Source of the DNA: Chitinophaga sp. LS1
GTDB lineage: Bacteria; Bacteroidota; Bacteroidia; Chitinophagales; Chitinophagaceae
DNA length: 64,000 nucleotides
Assembly: GCF_034274695.1 (NCBI RefSeq)
Contig: NZ_CP128362.1
Span: forward strand, 3,598,501-3,662,500
Reading direction: 5' to 3'
This document shows positions 27,216 to 36,536 of this stretch, piece by piece. The position numbers and the translations under genes are program-made. Every line of letters starts with the position of its first letter. The first letter of the stretch is position 1. The notes under the pieces are model-generated. The model did not search any database and was not told the origin of the DNA. It saw only the letters and a list, made by a program, of their open reading frames with translations.

Positions 27216-29012
27216 ATGAATGCTAAGAACTGTATCATACTGCTGCTTATGGCGCTTTTGACTCATACTGCGCTCTTTGCTCAATCAGGTATTTATGCTG
27301 GTGGACCTGTATATAAAAACAGAAGCTACTCCATCAGTGAACTCAAAAATTCAGGCTTTACATATGTAGTAGTATGGACCATACATATCGATGCCAGTGG
27401 CAACTTTAACTTCAATGCCGAATTCCCGTTAGTGCAAAATGGATCTTATGTGGGTGCCAGCACCTATCCAAATTTTGCAAATGATATAGCCCTGCTCAAG
27501 TCTGCCCCTACCACTATCAATAGGGTTGAGTTTTGCATCAGCGCATGGGGCTCCAGTACCTTCGCAAATATTAAAAGTTTGATTGCGGCACAGGGTACAG
27601 GTAGCACAAGTATCCTGTATAAAAATTTCCAGGCATTGAAAAATGCTATCCCTGCTGTAGATGCGATTGCTTTTGATGATGAAAGCACGTATGATGTAAG
27701 CTCTTCTACTGCCCTGGCAGTGATGCTGGGTAATCTGGGTTATAAGGTGACACTGGTGCCTTATAACAATACCAGTTACTGGACCAGCGTAGCGACGAAT
27801 ACGAATAGTCAGCTGGCAGGTACAGTTACCCGTGTAGATCTGCAATGTTATTCAGGTGGCGCTGGCAATAGTCCCTGCAGTAGCAGCTGGAGCTTTGGGT
27901 CTATTCCTATTTACGCAGGTTTGTGGGATTCAGAAAAATCTACTACTCAGGTGACAAGTACATTGAATTCATGGAAGAGTAGTTGTAGCAGTAAACTGGG
28001 CGGTGGTTTTATCTGGTTATATGATGATATTGACAACTCAAGTTCAACCGCCGGTTATGCGTCTGCTGTGAATAGTGTATTTGGTGGTGGTGGCCTGAAT
28101 ACGGCTGCGGCTACTTTTTATAAAGATTGTAATTATAGTGGTTTAGGGATTAGTTTACCAACAGGTAATTATACGCTGACACAACTCAAATCACATGGTA
28201 TACTGAATGATGATATTTCTTCTATTCAGCTGGCCAGTGGCTACCAGACCACGGTGTATGCAGACGATAATTATGGTGGCAGTTCCTTGCTGGTAAATGC
28301 AAATAATTCCTGTCTGGTGAATAACAGCTTTAATGATATCATCAGTTCACTCAAAGTAGCTGCAGGTACATCCGCATCTACTACTAAAATTCAGGCAGAA
28401 AGTTATAACTCTATGTCAGGTGTACAGACTGAAACAACTACGGATACAGATGGTGGTTTGAGCGTAGGTTATATAGATACCGGCGATTGGCTGGCGTATT
28501 CAAATATTACTATTCCAACGACCGGTACGTATCAAATAGATTACCGGGTGGCCAGTGAATCAACAGGTGGTCAGTTATCATTGGATCTGAATGCAGGTGC
28601 TACTGTGCTGGGATATCAAACAATTCCTGTAACCGGTGGCTGGCAAACCTGGCAGACTGTATCACAGACTGTGAATATTACAGCCGGTACATATGCCTTT
28701 GGTATCTATGCACAATCTGGTGGCTGGAACCTGAACTGGTGGAGTATTACACCAGTATCAGGTGCTAGAGTGGCAGCTACTCCCAAAGCGACTGTGTTTA
28801 ATATATCTCCCAATCCTGCACAAAATGAATTAAAGATCAATGCAGATCTGACAGGTGTATTGATACAGGTTTATGATGTAACAGGTAATCAGGTGATTAA
28901 TTTAAAACCAAATTCTAATATTATCAATATATCCAGGCTAATACCGGGAATGTATACACTGGTCATCATCAAAGATGGTAATCGTACCACCCGCCAGTTC
29001 ATCAAACATTAA
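27216..29012 (+). CDS. Secreted protein with GH18-like barrel, beta/gamma-crystallin domain, CBM6 and T9SS sorting domain
   Basis: A 598-residue protein with signal peptide MNAKNCIILLLMALLTHTALFA. Residues about 25-290 look like a TIM barrel I cannot assign to a family; the segment V-D149-AIAF-D154-D-E156 resembles the GH18 catalytic strand. About 305-385 is a beta/gamma-crystallin domain (FYKDCNYSGLGISLP and DNYGGSSLLV). About 390-515 is a CBM6 nearly matching those of the next two genes. The end is a type A sorting domain (ISPNPAQNEL). It is the first gene of a four-gene run with gaps of 28, 58 and 36 bp. Possibly a glycan hydrolase; substrate unknown. Confidence 0.75.
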   Translation: MNAKNCIILLLMALLTHTALFAQSGIYAGGPVYKNRSYSISELKNSGFTYVVVWTIHIDASGNFNFNAEFPLVQNGSYVGASTYPNFANDIALLKSAPTTINRVEFCISAWGSSTFANIKSLIAAQGTGSTSILYKNFQALKNAIPAVDAIAFDDESTYDVSSSTALAVMLGNLGYKVTLVPYNNTSYWTSVATNTNSQLAGTVTRVDLQCYSGGAGNSPCSSSWSFGSIPIYAGLWDSEKSTTQVTSTLNSWKSSCSSKLGGGFIWLYDDIDNSSSTAGYASAVNSVFGGGGLNTAAATFYKDCNYSGLGISLPTGNYTLTQLKSHGILNDDISSIQLASGYQTTVYADDNYGGSSLLVNANNSCLVNNSFNDIISSLKVAAGTSASTTKIQAESYNSMSGVQTETTTDTDGGLSVGYIDTGDWLAYSNITIPTTGTYQIDYRVASESTGGQLSLDLNAGATVLGYQTIPVTGGWQTWQTVSQTVNITAGTYAFGIYAQSGGWNLNWWSITPVSGARVAATPKATVFNISPNPAQNELKINADLTGVLIQVYDVTGNQVINLKPNSNIINISRLIPGMYTLVIIKDGNRTTRQFIKH

Positions 29013-29040
29013 TTTTTTTCACTCCCTCAAAATAAACCAT

Positions 29041-30642
29041 ATGCAAACAAACAAATGGATAAGGGCTGCATTCCTCAGCATTGCAACCCTTATTTCTTCT
29101 TCTCAGGTATTCTCGCAATTCAAAGTAGTGGGATATATGCCTTCATGGTCAGGTGATGTGAATGCTATTCAGTATAGCAAATTGACCCACATCAACTATG
29201 CCTTCCTGCTGCCTACAGCTACTGGTGGTTTGCAGGCCATTGAAAATTCTTCCAAACTTTCCAGTCTGGTTTCTCTCGCACATGCGAACGGAAAGAAAGT
29301 GCTGATTGCTGTAGGTGGATGGAATAATGGTGATGATAGCGGTTTTGAATCCATTGCAGCCAACAGTACTTATCGCACCACATTTGTGAACAACCTGCTC
29401 AGTTTTGTGAGTCAGTATGGATTGGATGGTGTGGATATAGACTGGGAATATCCTGATGCAGGTGCATCTGCCAACAACTATGTATCCCTCATGACACAGC
29501 TGGCTACTGCTCTGCACAATCAGGGCAAACTGCTGACTGCTGCTGTAGTAGGTACAGGTGGTGAAAGCATTCTGAGCAGTGTATTCGCACAGGTAGATTT
29601 CCTGAACATCATGGCGTACGATTATAACAACTACGATCACTCTACTTATACTTATGCATCACAAGCTATCACTTACTGGAAGGGTAGAGGCCTGGCAGCC
29701 TCAAAGGCTATCCTGGGTGTACCTTTTTACGGACGTCCTTCCTGGGAAACTTATGCTGCGCTGATCGCCAGAGGTGCTGATCCATATAGCGATACTTATA
29801 GTGGTGTAGGCTACAATGGTATCACTACCATCAAAGCTAAAACTGACCTGGCTTACAATTCTGGTGGTGGTATCATGATCTGGGAACTTTCTGGCGATGC
29901 AACAGGTACCTATTCACTGGTATCCGCTATCAATACTGAACTGGGTGTATTACAGGGTGGCACCGGTGGCACTTCTACACTGATACAGGCAGAGAATTAT
30001 ACATCTATGTCAGGTGTGCAGACAGAAACAACAACTGATACTGATGGTGGTTTGAATGTAGGTTATATCGATACCAGTGATTGGATGGCTTATGCCAATA
30101 TCAACTTCCCATCAACAGGTACCTATAAAATTGAATATCGTGTTGCCAGCGAAAGTACTGGCGGACAGTTGTCCCTCGATCTGAATGCAGGTGCTACTGT
30201 ATTGGGATATTTAAATGTTCCGGTAACTGGTGGCTGGCAAACATGGACCACGATTTCTCATACAGTAAGTGTAACAGCTGGAACTTATGCACTGGGTATT
30301 TATGCACAGGCAGGTGGCTGGAATCTGAACTGGATTAAGATCACCAAACAATCATCAGCAAAGACCACAGCAGCTGAAACTACTACGACTATAACCACTG
30401 CCGATACGCATGAGAGCAGTGTGATTATATACCCTAATCCTGTAGCAACCGATCTGCACCTGAAAGGTGATTACACCCAACCAGGCGGTTACCTCACTGT
30501 TTACGACCTGAATGGCAAGCAGGTATTAAATGTAAAGAGTGGGGTACAGCAGATCGCGGTATCAGGTTTACCAGCAGGTACATACCTGTTGATCTATACA
30601 AAAGGTGAAAAACGAATCACGAAGAAGTTTGTAAAACAATAA
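29041..30642 (+). CDS. Secreted chitinase, GH18 with CBM6 and T9SS sorting domain
   Basis: A 533-residue protein from the ATG at 29041, which opens a signal peptide ending near FSQ; the frame is open 66 bp upstream but overlaps the previous gene. The GH18 domain covers about 25-310 with catalytic D129-GVDIDW-E136 and the substrate-loop motif MAYDYNNYDH. A CBM6 follows at about 315-440 (SGVQTETTTDTDGG, then GGWNLNW), and a type A sorting domain (IYPNPVATDL) ends the protein. It would act on chitin or related beta-glycans at the cell surface or outside. It is the second gene of the run. Confidence 0.9.
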   Translation: MQTNKWIRAAFLSIATLISSSQVFSQFKVVGYMPSWSGDVNAIQYSKLTHINYAFLLPTATGGLQAIENSSKLSSLVSLAHANGKKVLIAVGGWNNGDDSGFESIAANSTYRTTFVNNLLSFVSQYGLDGVDIDWEYPDAGASANNYVSLMTQLATALHNQGKLLTAAVVGTGGESILSSVFAQVDFLNIMAYDYNNYDHSTYTYASQAITYWKGRGLAASKAILGVPFYGRPSWETYAALIARGADPYSDTYSGVGYNGITTIKAKTDLAYNSGGGIMIWELSGDATGTYSLVSAINTELGVLQGGTGGTSTLIQAENYTSMSGVQTETTTDTDGGLNVGYIDTSDWMAYANINFPSTGTYKIEYRVASESTGGQLSLDLNAGATVLGYLNVPVTGGWQTWTTISHTVSVTAGTYALGIYAQAGGWNLNWIKITKQSSAKTTAAETTTTITTADTHESSVIIYPNPVATDLHLKGDYTQPGGYLTVYDLNGKQVLNVKSGVQQIAVSGLPAGTYLLIYTKGEKRITKKFVKQ

Positions 30643-30700
30643 GGCTAGAGATATACCATATCGATTTTTTATTAACCATTTAAAACCAAAACCCTCAATT

Positions 30701-31858
30701 ATGATTCGATCCTTGAAATTCCCTCTATTGTTAACCGCTATGTTAGCACTGACAGGTAGCGCTGCCATGGCACAAAACTGGCAACTGGTGTGGGCAGACG
30801 AATTCACCAGCAGCATTGGCTCTGACTGGGTATTCGAGACCGGCGCCGGTGGCTGGGGCAATAACGAGCTGGAATACTACCGGGCAGAGAATGCCAGTAT
30901 CGAAAATGGTCAGCTGGTAATTACTGCAAAAAATGAGAGCTACGGCGGTGCCAGCTATACTTCCACCCGTATGAAGACTCAGGGCAAAAAATCATGGACA
31001 TACGGCAAGATTGAAGCCCGTATTGCAATGCCCTCTTTTTCTGGTTCATGGCCTGCATTCTGGATGCTGGGCGACAACATCGGTTCTGTAGGCTGGCCAG
31101 CCTGCGGCGAAATCGATATCATGGAACACATTAACACCGAATCCAACGTGTACGGTACTGTACATTGGGTAGGTACCAATGGTGGTCAGGCCGATTACGG
31201 CAGTAACACACCTGTGTCCGTGACTGGTTACCACGTTTATTCCATCGAATGGACCTCTACCTATATCAGGTGGTTTGTAGATGGTGCACAGTACAACGAA
31301 ATCAATATCGCTAACAACGTAGGCAGTACTGAAGAATTCCAGAAGGCATTCTTCATCATCCTGAACTTCGCGATTGGCGGTAACTGGCCTGGTTTCACCA
31401 TCAATAACGCTGCATTCCCTGCTAAAATGTATGTGGATTATGTAAGAGTATACCAGGATGGTGGTACCAGTGCATTTACCAAACAGGTAGAAGCAGAATC
31501 TTACAGCTCTATGTCTGGTGTACAAACTGAAACTACTACTGATACCAATGGTGGATCAGACGTTGGTTACATCGACACTGGCGACTGGATGGCTTACAAC
31601 AGCATTACCATTCCTACTACCGGTACTTACAAAATTGAATACCGTGTAGCTTCATTGAGTGGTGGTGGTCGTCTCTCTCTTGACCTGAATGCAGGTTCTA
31701 CTGTCCTGGGTTACCTGGATATACCATCTACAGGTGGCTGGCAGAACTGGACGACGGTTTCCCATACCGTAACCATCAATGCCGGTACGTACAACTTCGG
31801 TATCTACGCCCAGGCCGGAGGCTGGAACCTGAACTGGTTCAAGATTACAAAACTGTAA
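30701..31858 (+). CDS. Secreted GH16 beta-glucanase (laminarinase-type) with CBM6
   Basis: A 385-residue protein with a signal peptide ending at AMAQ. The GH16 domain spans about 25-255; the active-site motif GEIDIME gives nucleophile E137, D139 and acid/base E142, and WPAFWMLG and DYVRVYQ are typical of laminarinase/beta-1,3-glucanases. A CBM6 (about 260-385) of the same type as the two upstream proteins ends the protein. No T9SS sorting domain follows, unlike its neighbours, so it may leave by another route or stay periplasmic. Third gene of the run; the target may be fungal beta-1,3-glucan. Confidence 0.9.
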   Translation: MIRSLKFPLLLTAMLALTGSAAMAQNWQLVWADEFTSSIGSDWVFETGAGGWGNNELEYYRAENASIENGQLVITAKNESYGGASYTSTRMKTQGKKSWTYGKIEARIAMPSFSGSWPAFWMLGDNIGSVGWPACGEIDIMEHINTESNVYGTVHWVGTNGGQADYGSNTPVSVTGYHVYSIEWTSTYIRWFVDGAQYNEINIANNVGSTEEFQKAFFIILNFAIGGNWPGFTINNAAFPAKMYVDYVRVYQDGGTSAFTKQVEAESYSSMSGVQTETTTDTNGGSDVGYIDTGDWMAYNSITIPTTGTYKIEYRVASLSGGGRLSLDLNAGSTVLGYLDIPSTGGWQNWTTVSHTVTINAGTYNFGIYAQAGGWNLNWFKITKL

Positions 31859-31894
31859 AAGAGCATTTGTTTTAATCTATCAACGTAAACCCTT

Positions 31895-33976
31895 ATGAGC
31901 ACAATTGTAAAATTTCTATCTGGCGCAACTATGCTGCTGATGTCGGCGGCATTTGCTTTCGGGCAACAACAACCTTATCGCTTAGGTTCTCCTGCGGGCC
32001 TTCGCGACGATATCAGAGCACAGGCAAAATCTTCTAATGCACGTCTGACCAGCGCTGCAGAATTAAAAGTAGGTCCAAATACTGTATTGACTGGTAAAGT
32101 AAACTCCCGTCGTACAGACAATAAAACAGAGGAGTTTATGGCCGGTGAGATTGATGGTGTAGCTGGTTCATCTTTCTACCTGGAAGTAAAAGGAGAAGAT
32201 GTACGTGGTTTCGTGATTCTCCGTAAAACCAAAACTGGGTATAAATATTATACTGAAAACGGTACTGCCTATGTGAAACAGGTACCACTGGATTCTATCC
32301 TTTGTATCGATTATACACCAGCACCTGCTCCACAGGGTGGAGCTAAGGTGGCATCTGCTACTGCTACCAGCAGTGTAGCTGCACTGGGCTCCCTGCAAAG
32401 TCTGCCAAACGCTAATGGTGTGGTATTGCTGGATTTCGATGGCCAGGTTGTAACCAGTTCTTACTGGAACAGTGGTGTGACCATCAATGCAGCAGCTGCT
32501 AACCTGAGTGATGCTGAACAGCTGGAAGTATGGGAACTGGTAAGTGAAGACTACCGCCCATTCCAACTGAACATCACCAATGATGAGGCAGTGTATAATT
32601 CATATCCTGCTAACAGAAGAATGCGTTGTATCTTCACCCCAACCAACACCGCCGCGCCTGGCAGTGGTGGTGTAGCTTACATCGGTTCTTTCAACTGGGG
32701 TAACGAAACACCTTGCTGGGTTTTCAATGGTGGCGTAAAGGGTGCAGGTGATGCAGCTTCACATGAAATAGGCCATACCTTTGGTCTGGGTCATGATGGC
32801 CGTACTTCTCCTTCTGAAGGTTACTACCTGGGTAATGGTACCTGGGCGCCTATCATGGGTGCAGGTTATTATGTTCCAGTTGTACAATGGAGTAAAGGTG
32901 AATACCAGTATGCAAACAACACTGAAGATGATCTCGCTAAAATTTCCAGCGCTACTTATGGTGTAGGTTACAGAACAGATGATTATGGTGGTACTATTGC
33001 TACTGCATCTTCATTGGGTGTAAGCACTACCGGTGCTGTTAATAAAAGTGGTGTGATTGAGCGTACAGGCGACCTGGACTTCTTCTCATTCACAACAGGT
33101 GGTGGTGCACTTTCTCTTAGCATTGCTACACCTACCCGCCAGCCAAATCTGGATATCCTGGCTACGTTGTACAACAGTAGTGGTACTGTAGTAGCAACAG
33201 GTAATCCTTCTGGTCTGCCTGCTACCCTGAGTGCGACCCTTGCTGCAGGTACATATTATGTTTCTATTACAGGTACAGGTTACCTGGATCCTGCTACTAC
33301 CGGTTATTCCAACTATGCTTCACTGGGTAGCTACCAGATTACAGGTACAGTTCCTGCGCCTTCATCTGCTGCAGCTACTATCTATAAGGATTGTAGCTAT
33401 GGTGGCTATGCAATTTCGCTGGGTGTTGGTAGCTACAACATGGCGGATTTGATTGCGCTGGGTGCAGCGAACGATGATGTTTCATCTATGAAGATTGCAA
33501 GCGGTTACGAAGTGATCCTTTACAAGGATATCAATTTCGCAGGCGATGCTTACCTGTTCAGAGGTGACTGGTCCTGCCTGGTATCAGTAGGTTTATCTGA
33601 CGGTTCTACCGTGAACCTGAATGACTGGACTACTTCCCTGGTAGTACGTGCTTCTACAGCATCTGCTGCCCGTACTGCTGCTCCTGCTGCTGCAACTGCA
33701 GAAAAAGTACAGGAGGGTGTAACGGAAGAGACTAAACTTTCTACATCACTCACTGTAACGCCTAACCCAACTGCTAACGAAGTACAGGTGAAAGCGCCAA
33801 CTAAGGATGGCTACCTCTATGTAAGCATCTACACCCTGGATGGCAAGACTATCCTGGCGCCAAAACGGATTGTAAGTGGCGAAAAGGTAGATCTGTCCAA
33901 AGCAGCTCCTGGAGTTTATCTGGTAAGAGTATTCAATGGTGTGGAAACAGAAACAAGAAAGATTGTAAAATATTGA
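31895..33976 (+). CDS. Secreted zinc metalloprotease with beta/gamma-crystallin and T9SS sorting domains
   Basis: A 693-residue protein with a signal peptide ending near AFG. A metzincin-like zinc site HEIGHTFGLGH places ligands His290, His294 and His300 with catalytic Glu291. The region before it (about 175-290) looks like a reprolysin-type catalytic domain. A PPC-like beta domain follows at about 385-485 (SGVIERTGDLDFFSF). A beta/gamma-crystallin domain lies at about 495-585 (IYKDCSYGGYAISLG), and a type A sorting domain ends the protein (VTPNPTANEV). It is the last gene of the glycan-degradation run and probably attacks the protein matrix around chitin or processes partner enzymes. The fold name is uncertain. 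Confidence 0.85.
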   Translation: MSTIVKFLSGATMLLMSAAFAFGQQQPYRLGSPAGLRDDIRAQAKSSNARLTSAAELKVGPNTVLTGKVNSRRTDNKTEEFMAGEIDGVAGSSFYLEVKGEDVRGFVILRKTKTGYKYYTENGTAYVKQVPLDSILCIDYTPAPAPQGGAKVASATATSSVAALGSLQSLPNANGVVLLDFDGQVVTSSYWNSGVTINAAAANLSDAEQLEVWELVSEDYRPFQLNITNDEAVYNSYPANRRMRCIFTPTNTAAPGSGGVAYIGSFNWGNETPCWVFNGGVKGAGDAASHEIGHTFGLGHDGRTSPSEGYYLGNGTWAPIMGAGYYVPVVQWSKGEYQYANNTEDDLAKISSATYGVGYRTDDYGGTIATASSLGVSTTGAVNKSGVIERTGDLDFFSFTTGGGALSLSIATPTRQPNLDILATLYNSSGTVVATGNPSGLPATLSATLAAGTYYVSITGTGYLDPATTGYSNYASLGSYQITGTVPAPSSAAATIYKDCSYGGYAISLGVGSYNMADLIALGAANDDVSSMKIASGYEVILYKDINFAGDAYLFRGDWSCLVSVGLSDGSTVNLNDWTTSLVVRASTASAARTAAPAAATAEKVQEGVTEETKLSTSLTVTPNPTANEVQVKAPTKDGYLYVSIYTLDGKTILAPKRIVSGEKVDLSKAAPGVYLVRVFNGVETETRKIVKY

Positions 33977-34052
33977 TGATGAATTGCTAAGCAAGAAAGG
34001 TATAGGATGCAGTTGCAGCGTGGCTGCGTTGTGACGAGCAAACCCTGCCAAT

Positions 34053-34098
34053 AGCAAAACCACCGGTTACATTTGTTAACTGGTGGTTTTGCTTTTTA
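34053..34098 (+). terminator. Terminator of the glycan-degradation operon
   Basis: A 12-bp stem beginning AGCAAAACCACC (34053-34064 with 34082-34093) with further inner pairs (GTTA with TAAC) is followed by TTTTT. It lies about 75 bp after the metalloprotease stop. The remaining 210 bp up to the sigma factor gene are AT-rich, with no recognised promoter. Confidence 0.85.
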
Positions 34099-34307
34099 AT
34101 ACGTACATTACTTTGCATCGATATTACAAGGGTAAATACATTTCAATTAGTTTTAATTTATTTTTTTATTATAAAATAGTGCACAATAAAAAGAAATGTT
34201 ACTATTTTATCTCTCGGATTGATGGAGCCATTGTATTGAAACCCGGACCCATTTAAACAGCCATATAGCTTGTATTAGACAAATACGGGTTATATAAATG
34301 TCGTGAT

Positions 34308-34898
34308 ATGAATACACAAGATGCCGAGTTAGTAGTATTGTTACAACAGGACGATGTAAGTGCATTTGATTCACTGTACTGGAAATATCACCAGGCGGTG
34401 TACCGTAACATTTTCAAGTTTGTAAAGGAACCAATTGGTACCGAGGATATTCTCCAGGAGGTGTTTACCAAGTTGTGGGAGAAGAGAAAGGAAATTAATG
34501 CTACCCAGTCGGTGGCCGGATGGTTATTTGTAATCAGTTTTAATTTATCGGTAGACTATGTAAGGCGCAAGCTGCGCGAGCAAACCATTCACAAGGAACT
34601 ATATAATATAAATCCGGAAGAAGATCTGGGACTGGATAATAAAAATGTATATGAAGAGCAATATCAGTTGCTCGAAGAAGCAATTGCACAGTTATCTCCC
34701 AAAAAGCGAAAAATTGTGACGATGTGTAAACTGGAAGGGAAGACATATGATGAAGTAGCAGCAGAGATGAATATTTCCCGGAATACGGTGAAGGAACATC
34801 TGTCGGTAGCAATGGCTAAACTCAATGATTATATTCAAAAAAACAAAGAACATAAATACATAGTGTTATTCCTCCTTTTCCTGAATTACCACGACTAG
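34308..34898 (+). CDS. ECF RNA polymerase sigma factor, FecI-like Bacteroidetes type
   Basis: A 196-residue sigma-70 family protein. Region 2 (about 10-80) contains DILQEVFTKLWEKR, and region 4 (about 125-180) contains the helix-turn-helix KTYDEVAAEMNISRNTVKEH. This is the family-1 ECF type that partners FecR anti-sigma factors and SusC/D loci in Bacteroidota. FecR and an STN-bearing SusC follow on the same strand, so it probably drives the downstream locus when the SusC receptor is engaged. A terminator-like hairpin lies between it and FecR. Confidence 0.92.
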   Translation: MNTQDAELVVLLQQDDVSAFDSLYWKYHQAVYRNIFKFVKEPIGTEDILQEVFTKLWEKRKEINATQSVAGWLFVISFNLSVDYVRRKLREQTIHKELYNINPEEDLGLDNKNVYEEQYQLLEEAIAQLSPKKRKIVTMCKLEGKTYDEVAAEMNISRNTVKEHLSVAMAKLNDYIQKNKEHKYIVLFLLFLNYHD

Positions 34899-34921
34899 GA
34901 GAACCTTTAAGCTATCTTGAT

Positions 34922-34954
34922 CAGGCCCTCTCTACAGGAGGGTCTGTTTTTTTT
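34922..34954 (+). terminator. Terminator between sigma factor and FecR genes
   Basis: CAGGCCCTC (34922-34930) can pair with GGAGGGTCTG (34937-34946, with a bulge), followed by a long T run. It is placed 24 bp after the sigma factor stop. It would reduce read-through into FecR. Confidence 0.78.
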
Positions 34955-35124
34955 CGTATATACCTGCATAAAAATACACCGTAATATCTGCAATTTACAA
35001 CTGTATCTTTTCACAATTCTTTGTGTCCAACATATTAGTATTAAGAATATGTAAATTTTTTTCAAAAACCACCCACCCACATTTACCACCTCCACGTATT
35101 TAGTGTAAATAAGCAATCAAAATA

Positions 35125-36123
35125 GTGCAGAACAGGAAGGAATACTTCAAACATCTGTTGCATAATAAGAACTGGACACAGGAAGACAGAGTGTGGTTTC
35201 TGCAATATTTGAATGAAAAAGATCTTACGGAATTACAGGAGTTTGCCGCAGCGGAATACAATGCGGACCTGTTTACCGCCGAGCCAATACTGGCCAGGGA
35301 GGACTCTGAGAGGATATTGAAAAATATCCATCAGCGGATCGCAGTAAAGCCACAACCAATAGTGAGAAGACTATGGTGGAGGGCAGCGGCAGCGGCCATG
35401 TTGATACTGGCGGCAGGAATAGGATACTACAAGGTATCACATCCGCCTGTAAAGGAGTTGATTGTATTATCAGGAGAGCAACGAAAGAAAGTGACGTTGC
35501 CAGATGGATCAAAGGTGTTCCTGGAACCCCGGTCCTCATTGAAATATAAAGGAGATTATGGTAAAGCGGAGCGCGAAGTGGCATTGTCAGGAGAGGCGCT
35601 GTTCGATGTACAGCACGACAATGCACATCCTTTCATCGTCGCGTCTCCATTAATAAATACACGGGTACTGGGTACTTCCTTTAATATTGAAGCCCGGGAT
35701 GCCCGGGAAGCAAAAGTGGTGGTTTTGACAGGAATGGTACAGGTACAGGCTATAGATGGAAATCGTAATGATGGTCAGGAAGTGATCCTCACCGCCAATA
35801 AAAGGGCCGTATACAACAAAACTACCGACCAACTGCAAATGTCAGATGCTTCCGATGATGCGAGATTTTATTTACAGAAGCAACAGGGCCGATTCGTATA
35901 TGACGGCACTGAGCTCATAAAAGTGGTAAACGACCTGCAAAGGTATTACAATATTAATGTTACAGTAGACAAACGCTTACAGCATTGCGCCTTTTATGGT
36001 GATTTCAATACTATTGATGAACCTGAGAAAGCCCTAAACGTAATAGCTTTATCGTTGAACGCCAGAATCAATAAAGACAGCGCCGGAAACGGATTCAACA
36101 TCAGTGGAGGTAGCTGCCAGTAG
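35125..36123 (+). CDS. FecR family anti-sigma factor
   Basis: A 332-residue membrane protein starting with GTG. A cytoplasmic sigma-binding segment (1-85) is followed by one transmembrane helix (about 92-110, AAAAAMLILAAGIGYY) and a periplasmic FecR domain (VTLPDGSKVFLEPRSSLKY, GEALFDV, and VLGTSFNIEA). The C-terminal DUF4974 region (about 255-325; VVNDLQRYYNINVTVD) resembles the signal-receiving end that meets the STN domain of TonB-dependent receptors. It should hold the adjacent ECF sigma factor inactive until the SusC-like receptor signals. It lies 226 bp from the sigma gene, further than usual, with a terminator between. Confidence 0.92.
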   Translation: MQNRKEYFKHLLHNKNWTQEDRVWFLQYLNEKDLTELQEFAAAEYNADLFTAEPILAREDSERILKNIHQRIAVKPQPIVRRLWWRAAAAAMLILAAGIGYYKVSHPPVKELIVLSGEQRKKVTLPDGSKVFLEPRSSLKYKGDYGKAEREVALSGEALFDVQHDNAHPFIVASPLINTRVLGTSFNIEARDAREAKVVVLTGMVQVQAIDGNRNDGQEVILTANKRAVYNKTTDQLQMSDASDDARFYLQKQQGRFVYDGTELIKVVNDLQRYYNINVTVDKRLQHCAFYGDFNTIDEPEKALNVIALSLNARINKDSAGNGFNISGGSCQ

Positions 36124-36536
36124 TAAAAAGAAGTAGGAAAAAAAGACACAAGCAGTTAACCGAGACAACCTTATGAGAGGATAGGACTAGCATTTTGTAC
36201 TGTGAAGGAATGCCTGACCGGGGTTTAGTACGCAATCCCGCTACAGGAAGGCATCCGGACCCTGTACTGCATGATTACAATCGGCCTGTTGTAATCGCTG
36301 TGATACCCAACCAAGGTTAGCCATTTTACTGTGAAAATCAAACATTGCAACAACCAAAATGAATCGCAAAAACATGACGAAATCTAAACGCACGCCGTCC
36401 GGGTAACCATTTTCGAAAAATCGGTTAATCCATAAAAAACTATGACTGCACCGCAGCAGGTGCGCTATTGCCCTGGCTTCACAAGAGCCGGAATGGGCAC
36501 TCTATTTCCTGAAACGCACAAAACAATTTATGATCA
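36124..36536 (+). promoter_or_regulatory. 413-bp leader of the SusC operon
   Basis: No protein is encoded here. Inverted repeats are visible: GATTACAA with TTGTAATC at 36273-36280 and 36289-36296, and ATGCCT with AGGCAT over a longer span near 36209-36254. The region must hold the promoter of the long downstream run, presumably read by the FecI-like sigma factor, plus a long untranslated leader. No -35/-10 assignment was possible. Confidence 0.45.

Noticed and set aside
34907..35116. Minus-strand 69-codon frame between sigma factor and FecR genes
   Set aside because: It runs through the terminator hairpin and an AT-rich gap; no recognisable protein features.
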